A stretch of DNA of 34,737 bases from assembly GCA_903935195.1 (NCBI GenBank), contig CAIZQW010000184.1:1-34737 (forward strand), in the 5' to 3' direction. The position numbers were made by a program, and so were the translations under genes. The DNA comes from an uncultured bacterium (GTDB taxonomy: Bacteria; Verrucomicrobiota; Kiritimatiellia; RFP12; UBA1067). Position 1 is the stretch's first letter. Every line of letters begins with the position of its first letter. Below the pieces are notes generated by a model. It had not been told where the DNA came from. It was given only the letters and a program-made list of their open reading frames with translations, and did no database searches. Of this stretch, positions 7,458 through 14,808 are shown piece after piece.

Positions 7458-8150
7458 TTACAGTGGGTGAATCACGCCATTTCTCAGTTCCACCTGTCGT
7501 GTCATACGGCGCGCGCAGTCGCGAGCGTGTGTCACAAGCAGGAAAGTCGCACCTTCTTCAGCGTTCAACGCGAGGAGTAAGTCTAGCAGGCGTTGTGCTG
7601 TATCATAGTCCAGAGAGCCGGTCGGCTCATCGGCAAGGAGGAGAGAGGGCTTCATGATGAGTGCGCGGGCGACCGCGACGCGTTGGCACTCACCGCCAGA
7701 GAGTTGGCCGGGGAAATGGGTTTTGCGATCAGCGAGGCCGACACGCTCCAGCAGATAATTCGCCCTCGCGCTATGTTCCAGCGCATGCGTTTGAGGCGCG
7801 GCCCAGGTCGGGACAAGGACGTTTTCCAGGGCGGTCAGCTGCGGGAGTAGGATATGCGACTGAAAGACAAAGCCAACTTCTCGGTTGCGAAATTGTGCGC
7901 GAGCCTCTTCATCCAACGTTGCAAGCTCACGTCCATTGACACGCACCTCACCTGAATCAGCGGTATCGAGCGCACCGATCAGTTGCAAGAGCGTGGTCTT
8001 GCCTGAACCAGAGGCGCCTGTTATGGCAATGGTCTCGCCAGCCCCGACATGGAGGTCTACGCCCTTCAAGACAGGGGTTGGTGAGGCACCTGTCTGAAAT
8101 GTTTTGATCACCTGTGAGAGTTGAATATCAGCACCTGAAGTCACGCTCAT
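7458..8150 (-). CDS. LolD/MacB-type ABC transporter ATPase
   Basis: A 230-residue cytoplasmic ATP-binding subunit with Walker [10 protein letters not shown] (45-53), a Q-loop in GFVFQS, signature LSGGECQR (150-157), Walker [13 protein letters not shown] (about 170-181) and switch His in LVTHARD. The general form (insertion after the Q-loop, short C-terminus) is that of the LolD/MacB/FtsE group, which work with MacB-like permeases on lipoproteins or other envelope substrates rather than as importers. No permease (LolC/E) is encoded next to it, so its partner is either elsewhere or an unrecognised operon member. It starts one base after the propeller gene. LolD is the nearest name I can give, but the substrate cannot be read from the sequence. 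Confidence 0.8.
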   Translation of the reverse strand: MSVTSGADIQLSQVIKTFQTGASPTPVLKGVDLHVGAGETIAITGASGSGKTTLLQLIGALDTADSGEVRVNGRELATLDEEARAQFRNREVGFVFQSHILLPQLTALENVLVPTWAAPQTHALEHSARANYLLERVGLADRKTHFPGQLSGGECQRVAVARALIMKPSLLLADEPTGSLDYDTAQRLLDLLLALNAEEGATFLLVTHARDCARRMTRQVELRNGVIHPL

Positions 8151-8151
8151 C

Positions 8152-9291
8152 TTAAAATCCCTTCATGCAAAGAAGTTCACCATCCGCCAACAGGAGGCAT
8201 TGTCCGCGAGGTCCGGGAGAGAGGCCTTGGAGATTATCGCCCGGCGACGAGCGAGAAAGCGCTTTCCTGTCAGCCAGACGGAAGGTGATAATGATATGTC
8301 TGGCAATGCTCCAGAAGACTCCTTCGTGGACAATTGTTTCATCAAAGCGCGGTGCGAGTTGGATTTCACCATCCGGGATGAACTGGGCCTGTCCCCATTG
8401 CCAGTAGGTGAGCTTTCCCTCGGGAGTAGACATCATAAATCGGGTTGCATCCACCAAGGCCGGCGTGGCGAAGGTTTCGGTGTCTGAAAGTTTTACGCGT
8501 GCAAGGCAGGTCAGTTGGATCGGATCAAGCAGGACCAGCGTGCCTGCCTGTGTGCCAACCACTAATTGGCCTGTCGGAAGGCGGAGGAGGCTTCCCGCGA
8601 CCTGTTCATCGTCTTTCAATGGGATGGAGCCTGTTAAGTGTCCATTCGTGAGGGAGAAGAGATAGACAGTTGCATCGCAGTTGCCATAGGCGACTGTTTC
8701 GCCGAAGCAGATGGCTGGACCATCGGTGCGATTTGTGGCTGGGCTGCGCCAGAGGGTCTGGCCATCTTTAGCGCGTAGGCAGAGGAGTGTGCCCTCTTCC
8801 TGTGAAAGAAGGATAAGGACTGTCTCGGACTGGAGTGTACTCACCACGGGTGGCTGCACGCAGAACAGGTTGGTTTCACGTTTCCAGAGGAGTTCCCCAG
8901 TGGATGTTTTAAAGCAGGCGAGTTCCCCTTTCTGTGTCATGGCGCAGACGGTCTCGTTGTCAATGCGTGCAGAGGCCTGCCATGAGCAATTTGAATAAGC
9001 AGCCTGCCAGCGAAGGCTTCCCTCATCTGTCAGAAGAAAAGCTTCACCTTTTTGAGAGGTGAGCAACCATCCATTAGGCAGGCGGGTAGGCGTGTTGAGG
9101 GTTGATGGAGCCTTTATTCGCCAGAGAACAGGGGATGTTTGAGGAGGGGTGTTCACAGCCGGCAGGGAAGGAGATTGTTCGCCTTGCTTCGCGGGTGTTT
9201 TCGTGTTTGCTGGGAGGACAGTGAAAAGCGCGGTTGCCGCAGCAACAAACAAACAAAAGAAGAGAGCTATGATCAGTCGTTGCCCCTTCAT
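8152..9291 (-). CDS. Membrane-anchored PQQ-like beta-propeller protein
   Basis: The 379-residue product starts with a basic N-terminus and a single hydrophobic segment (about residues 4-25), followed by a Thr/Pro/Ser-rich linker and a propeller domain. The repeats are of PQQ/BamB type, with blades such as GELACFKTSTGELLWKRET and GTLLCLRAKDGQTLWRSP. It is probably anchored in the inner membrane with the propeller in the periplasm, where BamB-like folds act as protein-binding scaffolds. The chosen ATG at 9291 overlaps the previous stop as ATGA; an in-frame ATG at 9306 would add five residues. The gene lies between the TonB-position gene and the LolD-like ATPase, which suggests a shared envelope task. 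I do not recognise a named family. Confidence 0.7.
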   Translation of the reverse strand: MKGQRLIIALFFCLFVAAATALFTVLPANTKTPAKQGEQSPSLPAVNTPPQTSPVLWRIKAPSTLNTPTRLPNGWLLTSQKGEAFLLTDEGSLRWQAAYSNCSWQASARIDNETVCAMTQKGELACFKTSTGELLWKRETNLFCVQPPVVSTLQSETVLILLSQEEGTLLCLRAKDGQTLWRSPATNRTDGPAICFGETVAYGNCDATVYLFSLTNGHLTGSIPLKDDEQVAGSLLRLPTGQLVVGTQAGTLVLLDPIQLTCLARVKLSDTETFATPALVDATRFMMSTPEGKLTYWQWGQAQFIPDGEIQLAPRFDETIVHEGVFWSIARHIIITFRLADRKALSRSSPGDNLQGLSPGPRGQCLLLADGELLCMKGF

Positions 9292-10016
9292 TTGACGACC
9301 ATCCATTCGATATCCACGCAGCCAGAGGCTGCAGTCTTGGATGTTCCCAGCGCTAACACACGTTCAAAGAGGTTTGCATCTGGGTGAGCGGCAGAGAGCC
9401 GGATCACATGTTCGACCACACCTTGATTGTTGCACTCCAGATAAAAGCGACAGGATCCGGAGGAGGAGGCCATGGTCTTTAACGCGTCCAGCGATAACAT
9501 AAATTTGAAGTCAGCTTTTTGGAGCGTTTGCGAGAGTCGAGCGGTATAGAAACTCTTTTGATCAATGGTCATCTTCGGGTAGGGACGTTCCTCTTTTTCA
9601 GGGATTACAATGGCAGGAGCGGTGACGGGAAGGCGTTCCGCTTGCTCAGCCCGCCACGCCGAAGGCAGAATGCCTCCCTTTTCAAGGTAATGGGGTGGTG
9701 GAGGTTCTAAGCTGGCTTCCAACGCGGTTAGATCGAGGCCGTTTTTCTTTGTTTTTGAACCCGCTCCTATCATCCATTCAGAGGCAGCTTGCTTGACCAG
9801 TTTATTGACGCTAGCCTTGTCAATGTTGATATAGGCCACGCTTGAAGAGAGCCGCGACTGCGTGTTCTGTTGAGTCAACGGACGGTTTCGGGGCGTCCAG
9901 GGAAAGTTAGCCCAAAGAGCCGTCACCAGAGAGACGATAATCGCAACAGGCCATAGATAACGCAATGGCGTTTGCTGATACCTCCGTGGGGTGAACTGTG
10001 GGAAGGAGAAGGGCAT
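9288..10016 (-). CDS. TonB-position protein with one membrane helix
   Basis: 242 residues with a basic N-terminus, one membrane helix (about 19-38), a Pro/charged middle region including a PPPP run, and a C-terminal domain. The end (DNA-encoded order GVVEHVIRLSAAHPDANLFE, then roughly 25 residues) resembles the TonB C-terminal fold, in which G-x-V-x-x-V-x-x-x-x-S is followed by a helix and a final strand. The gene sits right after an ExbB/ExbD-like pair, exactly where tonB or tolA usually lies. It is therefore inferred to be the force-transducing periplasmic partner, though sequence support is weak and I would not call it TonB. It starts 2 bases after the exbD-like stop and overlaps the next start by 4 bases. 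Confidence 0.6.
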   Translation of the reverse strand: MPFSFPQFTPRRYQQTPLRYLWPVAIIVSLVTALWANFPWTPRNRPLTQQNTQSRLSSSVAYINIDKASVNKLVKQAASEWMIGAGSKTKKNGLDLTALEASLEPPPPHYLEKGGILPSAWRAEQAERLPVTAPAIVIPEKEERPYPKMTIDQKSFYTARLSQTLQKADFKFMLSLDALKTMASSSGSCRFYLECNNQGVVEHVIRLSAAHPDANLFERVLALGTSKTAASGCVDIEWMVVK

Positions 10017-10018
10017 GT

Positions 10019-10513
10019 TTATTCTGGCTTTTCAGCAACATTCACTTTTGAGACCCCTGCATTTCGTAGGATATTGACGAAGCGCAGTATGTCGCCATGT
10101 TTGACACGTTTATCTGCCAGCAGAAGAAAGTCTTTACTCGAGGCGCTTTGACAGCGCACACGGATTTGTTCAGCAAGGACCGCCATTTGGTCGTTATCTT
10201 CAACCATGAACCGGGAATCATCAAAGAAGACCAGAGCCTCCTCGCGTGCCATAGACTCTTGGGTTACTGCAAACATGAGGGCTGTCAGGCCCGTATGGGA
10301 GCCTTCCTTGAGCGGGGCAGGGGGTAAGTCGAAAACAATGCCAGGCGAGATCGCAATCCGCTGATGATAAAGAAATAGCAGTGCAAAGAGAATCAGGGCA
10401 TTGATCCAAGGAACCGAATACATGACCGCTTGTGCCCATGGGCCACCAAAACGAGAAACGCCACGGTGGCTGCGAATGGTTTGTAGCCAACTAACAGTCT
10501 CATTCTTCTTCAT
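10019..10513 (-). CDS. ExbD/TolR-like biopolymer transport protein
   Basis: A 164-residue protein with one N-terminal membrane helix (about 30-50) and a periplasmic domain whose end, DFLLLADKRVKHGDILRFVNILRNAGVSKVNV, matches the ExbD/TolR consensus for the last beta-alpha-beta unit. These proteins sit inside an ExbB pentamer and couple ion flow to movement of a TonB/TolA partner. The helix starts with S-V-P-W-I-N-A-L, while the family has P-x-x-D, with the Asp as the proton carrier (Asp25 of E. coli ExbD). Here the codon is AAT, Asn38. The N-terminal region is longer than usual. It overlaps the exbB-like stop by 14 bases, so the two are translationally coupled. Confidence 0.85.
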   Translation of the reverse strand: MKKNETVSWLQTIRSHRGVSRFGGPWAQAVMYSVPWINALILFALLFLYHQRIAISPGIVFDLPPAPLKEGSHTGLTALMFAVTQESMAREEALVFFDDSRFMVEDNDQMAVLAEQIRVRCQSASSKDFLLLADKRVKHGDILRFVNILRNAGVSKVNVAEKPE

Positions 10514-11141
10514 GGCTCTCCCTCTCTAACAACGAGGTGTCACTCCGGGTCAGATAGGCGACGATCTCAGAGGCAGCTGCCTCCATATCAATGACAATAC
10601 GTTCGATTCGAACCATCAAAATGGCGTACATCGCATGACAGGGTATTGTAACGAGGAGTCCTGCAATCGTCGAGAAAAAGGCTTGTAACAGGCCATTTGT
10701 CAAATCAACACTTTGAACAAGTGGCGCATTGGCTGTTGCCGCCTGTATGATCTTTACAACGCCGATCAAGGTTCCCAGGAGGCCCAGTAAAGGAGCAATT
10801 TGACACGCAATTGAAATGGTAGCCTGGCGACGTTCCATACGTGAAATTTCAGAACGGCCTGCATTATCTACCGCCTCCCTTAAGGCTTTGGAATCTGCCT
10901 TTCGGTGACGTATGGCCGTCAAAACCACTGCGGCGACGGGGCCGGGGGTGTCTTCGCAAATCATCGTCGCCTCGTCAACGTTCCCCTTATCTAGGACGTT
11001 ACAGACGCCTTTGATGAAGTCCGCATAGTCAATATGCGCGCGGCGCAAGTGCAACATGCGGGTTAAGAAGGTTATAAAAGAATTGAGTCCAAGGAGGATG
11101 ATAATCCAAAAAACAATACCATATTGCAAGAGAGATGACAT
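10500..11141 (-). CDS. MotA/TolQ/ExbB-type proton channel protein
   Basis: 213 residues with three membrane helices (about 8-27, 109-134 and 150-175) and a cytoplasmic loop after the first, the layout of ExbB/TolQ. The motifs APLLGLLGTLIGVVKIIQ (with the pore threonine at 124) and LLQAFFSTIAGLLVTIP (Thr158) are the two family signatures. At the position of E. coli ExbB Glu176 the residue is Gln153; Gln is found in other ExbB relatives as far as I recall. It forms the stator channel with the ExbD-like protein encoded immediately downstream. The whole set looks like a Tol/Exb-type energised envelope machine, though no TolB or Pal is nearby. Confidence 0.88.
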   Translation of the reverse strand: MSSLLQYGIVFWIIILLGLNSFITFLTRMLHLRRAHIDYADFIKGVCNVLDKGNVDEATMICEDTPGPVAAVVLTAIRHRKADSKALREAVDNAGRSEISRMERRQATISIACQIAPLLGLLGTLIGVVKIIQAATANAPLVQSVDLTNGLLQAFFSTIAGLLVTIPCHAMYAILMVRIERIVIDMEAAASEIVAYLTRSDTSLLERESHEEE

Positions 11142-11174
11142 GTTTTGTTCCTTTCAATGCGAGAGGGGCTCGCA

Positions 11175-13643
11175 TTATTTTTTTCGCAGGCGTTCAATAC
11201 GGGCACGAATTTCATCCTTGCCCTGGACCTCTGTTTTCAAGACACGTTCAAGAACCTTGATTGCAGAGTGGACGAGACCCTTCTGTTCATATAGATCCGA
11301 AACATTAAAAGCAGCTCGAACATAGAGACCCGCAGCGGAGTCATCATACCACACTCCCTGTGTTGCGCCAGTTTGATAAGGAATAACCACATCTGAATAA
11401 TAGACGTTGATGGCTTCGTCGAGACGCTTAAGTTTCTCAAGGCAGCGTGCGACCTTGTAATTCAGTTGGAGTACCTGACTAGGTGAGAGGGAGGGGAGTT
11501 GGAGAACTTCGCGATAGGTGGCCAAAGCTTTGAGGTAGCGATCTGGATTATCCGCTCCCATGGCAAAGAGCGAATCTCCCTTACGCAGTTTTGCCTGCTC
11601 AGTCCATTCACTCGTAGAATCAGTTGCGATGATCTGGTCGAGCAGGAGTACGGCCTCAGAGAAGCGGGCAAGCTCCATCAGTGCATTGGTTTGAATTAAG
11701 CGAGCCTCCATGATGCGTTGGCTCTTAGGATACTCGCGGACGAGGCGTGTGACCAATTCAACTGCACTGGAGAAGTCGGCATCGTCCACTGCTGCGCGAG
11801 CAGCCCACAGCAAGGCGGCATCCGCCCATTCGGCCGTTGGCCAGCGTGAGACATACTCCATAAACATCTTGCGCGCCTCAGCATACTTGCCCCGATTGAA
11901 GTCAAACTTTCCAATCCAGAGAATCATATCTGGCAGGCGCGATGATTCAGGAAAGTCGGTAATAAATGTTTTGGCGGATGCTTGAGCCTCCTTGTCCCGT
12001 CCCAGCGCATAAAGACAGCGCGTAATAACCTGAAGGGTCTCATCGCGGCGAGTTTCGTCTGCTTGGCCTGCGGCTGAAAAATCCTTCATGGCCGCATCGA
12101 AGCGAAAGAGGCGATAATAGACGTTTCCTCTTCCCATGAAGGCATCGCTATGTTGAGCTTTCAGGAGAAGGTTGGTTTGGATAGAGGTATAGGTTCGAAT
12201 AGCGGTGTCGAGCTCACCACTGGAGACATAGAGTGCGCCCAAACGTAAAAGAGCCCTTCCAGTATTCTCGTTCAGTGGTACTTCGGTAATGAGTTTTTGA
12301 TAGACAGCGATGGCCAGCGCGGGTTGCGCCGAACGTTCTAGACATTCACCTCTTTGATAAAGGGCGCGCGGTGACAAAGGACTCTGAGGGGTCTCAGCCG
12401 TGACACGTGCAAAAACAGGGGCTGCATCAGCAGGCCGACCATCTGCCATCAAAGCCTCGCCCCATTTGAACAAACTTTCAGCCTTGACGATTTGATTGGT
12501 CGTCTGCTCGGCGACACGCTGAAAAACACCAGAAGCCTCTGTGTATCGCTTGAGTTGAAAGAGTGCCCATCCTCTTCCTAGTAAAACATGATCACTCTTT
12601 GACGAGGCTGGATAGGTCTCAAGAACCAAGCGATACTCTTCAGCTGCACGTGACGCAAGACGATACCTTAGAAAAGAATCGGCCAATTTTAAATGCGCCT
12701 GCATGGCCAGAGGATCGTCAGGGAACTCACGCACGAGTGTCTTGATGAGCAACGCACACTCATTCAGGGTGGTTACACCCGAACAGAGCAGATTGCTGAG
12801 ATGAAAACCAGCGAGTCGTCGCATGTCAGGTTCTTGCGCAAGCGAGTAGGCTTGTCGCGCATACGCAATGGATTCGTTTGTTTTGGCGAGTTGCAGAACG
12901 TCGTCGCTCATTTCTGTGAGCGCCTGCACACGGATACGAGAGGAAAAGAGTCGATTGGTGGCAATTTGATCATAGGCAGTTAATGCCTCCTCCTGTTTGC
13001 CTTGACGGAACAAGAGCCGTGAGCGGAGCAATAAGCCCTCAGAAATCTCCGTGTGTGTGGGATTCACTTTCAGCAGACGCGAGAGAACATCAAGAGCCTG
13101 TGGCTCACGCTGAATCGTTTCAAGGGCCAAGGCCCACTCAACAAGGTTGGAGACGCGTGTGGAGATGTTGGTCGAGAGTTTTTCGATTGAGGCAAAAATC
13201 TCTAATGCGCCACCGACGTCCCCGGTTGCCCGTTTGGCGCGTGCCGTCAACCGAAGGAGCGCATCTGTCAAGGCGGGATCGGTGGTTGGCATAGGCACCT
13301 GTTGCAGTGTGGTAACAGCATCCGAGAAGCGGTTCACATTCAATAATGCACGTGCTTTCCAATACGAGAACCAGGCTGGCTGTTGCGCGCGCTCAACGGT
13401 GTTAGAGTATTGGCCGAGAACATCCAGTGCTCGTTGGTCCCGACCTTGCAGGCAGAGTGCTTCAACGAGAAGCACAAGCGCTTCAGGACTCTTGCCGTCT
13501 GAAGCTTCTAATTGTTTCTGGGCATGGACTTCCGCAATATCGAAGAGTTGATCATGCAGGGCTGCCTTTGCAATATCCAGCCCCTCGGCAGCATAGAGTA
13601 CAGGCGAAAGCAGTATCGAAATTAATAATAGCCCCAATTTCAT
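11175..13643 (-). CDS. Large secreted TPR-repeat protein
   Basis: The product (822 residues from this start) opens with a signal peptide, MKLGLLLISILLSPVLYA, followed by tandem tetratricopeptide repeats to the end. Clear units include blocks such as RALYQRGECLERSAQPALAIAVYQ and LLRLGALYVSSGELDTAIRTY. It probably forms a long periplasmic helical scaffold, like BamD/YbgF-type or PgaA-type TPR proteins. The start is uncertain because there is no clear ribosome-binding site; ATG 13655 is a close alternative. A GTG at 13730 is excluded because it would put the tatA terminator inside the gene. It is the first gene of the seven-gene envelope operon, 33 bases before the exbB-like gene. I do not recognise its substrate or partner. 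Confidence 0.8.
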   Translation of the reverse strand: MKLGLLLISILLSPVLYAAEGLDIAKAALHDQLFDIAEVHAQKQLEASDGKSPEALVLLVEALCLQGRDQRALDVLGQYSNTVERAQQPAWFSYWKARALLNVNRFSDAVTTLQQVPMPTTDPALTDALLRLTARAKRATGDVGGALEIFASIEKLSTNISTRVSNLVEWALALETIQREPQALDVLSRLLKVNPTHTEISEGLLLRSRLLFRQGKQEEALTAYDQIATNRLFSSRIRVQALTEMSDDVLQLAKTNESIAYARQAYSLAQEPDMRRLAGFHLSNLLCSGVTTLNECALLIKTLVREFPDDPLAMQAHLKLADSFLRYRLASRAAEEYRLVLETYPASSKSDHVLLGRGWALFQLKRYTEASGVFQRVAEQTTNQIVKAESLFKWGEALMADGRPADAAPVFARVTAETPQSPLSPRALYQRGECLERSAQPALAIAVYQKLITEVPLNENTGRALLRLGALYVSSGELDTAIRTYTSIQTNLLLKAQHSDAFMGRGNVYYRLFRFDAAMKDFSAAGQADETRRDETLQVITRCLYALGRDKEAQASAKTFITDFPESSRLPDMILWIGKFDFNRGKYAEARKMFMEYVSRWPTAEWADAALLWAARAAVDDADFSSAVELVTRLVREYPKSQRIMEARLIQTNALMELARFSEAVLLLDQIIATDSTSEWTEQAKLRKGDSLFAMGADNPDRYLKALATYREVLQLPSLSPSQVLQLNYKVARCLEKLKRLDEAINVYYSDVVIPYQTGATQGVWYDDSAAGLYVRAAFNVSDLYEQKGLVHSAIKVLERVLKTEVQGKDEIRARIERLRKK

Positions 13644-13689
13644 GCCAGATAGCATAGCGTAAGAGGGTCTAAATATCACGTTAAAAATG

Positions 13690-13721
13690 AAGACGAATGG
13701 CTGAAAACAGCCATTCGTCTT
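13690..13721 (-). terminator. Strong hairpin terminator after tatA
   Basis: A perfect 14-bp stem (13690-13703 with 13708-13721) closes a four-base loop. In the minus-strand RNA the stem is followed by UCAUUUUUAA, which makes it an intrinsic terminator for the methyltransferase-rpoZ-smpB-tatA unit. It also separates that unit from the TPR operon downstream. Confidence 0.85.
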
Positions 13722-13748
13722 TTCATTCACAATAAGGGTTAAGGCAGC

Positions 13749-13994
13749 TTAAGCCTGCTTAACTTCCTCAACCTTTTTAGGCTCTTCTTTCTTAATCTCG
13801 TCGATCACGTCCTTGACCTGTTGAGTGGCGAGCTTGTCGCCCTCTTCCCTGCCTTTTTTGAATTCGCCGACGCTTTTGCCTAACGAACGGGCTAAGCTAG
13901 GAAGTTTGGTGCCACCGAAGAGAACTAAAATGATAACCAGAATCACAATGAGTTCTGTCGGGCCAAGATTTTGAAGAAATGCAATGGGTAACAT
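13749..13994 (-). CDS. tatA: Sec-independent translocase subunit TatA/E
   Basis: An 81-residue protein with a short N-terminal membrane helix (about 13-28), the hinge FGGTKLP, an amphipathic helix (SLARSLGKSVGEFKKG) and a Lys/Glu-rich acidic tail. This is the standard TatA layout; it assembles the pore for folded proteins carrying twin-arginine signals. AAGGAGGA precedes the ATG. TatA and TatB are hard to tell apart, but the FGxxKLP hinge and short tail favour TatA/E. No tatC is in the window. It is the last gene before the hairpin terminator. Confidence 0.92.
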   Translation of the reverse strand: MLPIAFLQNLGPTELIVILVIILVLFGGTKLPSLARSLGKSVGEFKKGREEGDKLATQQVKDVIDEIKKEEPKKVEEVKQA

Positions 13995-14015
13995 AATGAA
14001 TCCTCCTTGTTATAA

Positions 14016-14495
14016 CTATCCTCTGTAATGCGTTGAAACAGCTCGTCGGGCTTCTAGGTCGGCATCACGGCGCCGAATGGTCTCCCGTTTGTCCTCCTGT
14101 GCCTTACCTCGGCAGACCGCGATTTCTACTTTCACCATCCCTTTAGGCGTCAAATAAATCCTCAACGGGATCAAGGAAAGCCCCTTCTGCTCTGAAAGCG
14201 CCTGGAGCTTGCGGATCTCCCGCTTGTGCATCAACAATCTTCTCGTCCTCAGGGCCTCATGGTTGAAACGATTTCCAAAAGCATATGGCGGTATACGCAC
14301 CTGATTCAGAAAAAGCTGACCGTCTTTTACACTTGCATACGAACCGTTAAGGCCTGCTTCACCATTTCGAACAACCTTGACCTCGGTGCCGACCAGCTCA
14401 ATGCCAGCCTCATACTTCTCGAGGACAAAATAGTCGTGCGAAGCCCGTCTGTTTACCGTCAGGTTTCCGCCGCTTTTCTTGTCCTCTTTCGACAT
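14016..14495 (-). CDS. smpB: SsrA-binding protein SmpB
   Basis: Binds tmRNA and brings it to stalled ribosomes for trans-translation. The 159-residue length is normal. Seen: NRRASHDYFVLEKYEAGIELVGTEVK at the N-terminus (family N-R-x-A-x-H-D-Y...EAGIxLxGTEVKS), RIPPYAFGN in the OB-fold, RRLLMHKREIRKL in the middle, and the basic C-terminal tail (GKAQEDKRETIRRRDAD) that reaches the decoding centre. It is 18 bases after rpoZ and 21 bases before tatA. Confidence 0.97.
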   Translation of the reverse strand: MSKEDKKSGGNLTVNRRASHDYFVLEKYEAGIELVGTEVKVVRNGEAGLNGSYASVKDGQLFLNQVRIPPYAFGNRFNHEALRTRRLLMHKREIRKLQALSEQKGLSLIPLRIYLTPKGMVKVEIAVCRGKAQEDKRETIRRRDADLEARRAVSTHYRG

Positions 14496-14513
14496 AAACC
14501 CTAAAAGGTCTGA

Positions 14514-14759
14514 TTATTCTGACCAACGTGTCTGTGCCTGTTCAGCACGAGCAATTGCGGCGAAATCAACTTCGCACATGATAAGCCCCTCGGCGATTTC
14601 ACGCAATGCTATATCCGCTTTGTCTTCATCAGCAGACAATGGCTTCACCAAAGGACGTTCGCCCATATTGAGCTGGCGAACACGCTTGGAAACCACATTT
14701 ACGAGTACTGGTACGCTTGGAAAGCGGACTCTTGCCTTTTCAATCAATTCAACATTCAC
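14514..14759 (-). CDS. rpoZ: RNA polymerase omega subunit
   Basis: The 81-residue product shows the omega core: VSKRVRQLNMGERPLV, followed by the D-x-A-D-I-A-L-R-E-I-A-E-G-L-I block. Omega wraps the beta-prime C-terminus and aids polymerase assembly; in some bacteria it takes part in ppGpp binding. The conserved Arg and Leu spacing fits, though the N-terminus (MNVELIEKARVRFPSVPVLV) is less typical. It sits between the methyltransferase and smpB, in a short housekeeping operon. Confidence 0.88.
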   Translation of the reverse strand: MNVELIEKARVRFPSVPVLVNVVSKRVRQLNMGERPLVKPLSADEDKADIALREIAEGLIMCEVDFAAIARAEQAQTRWSE

Positions 14760-14808
14760 TAAAAGCCTCCATTTGAAGCGTATACTATATCGGATTACCC
14801 TGCATTGG

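Noticed and set aside
13643-13730. A longer TPR protein starting with GTG at 13730
   Set aside because: The extra codons translate the tatA terminator hairpin; the signal peptide begins at 13643 or 13655.
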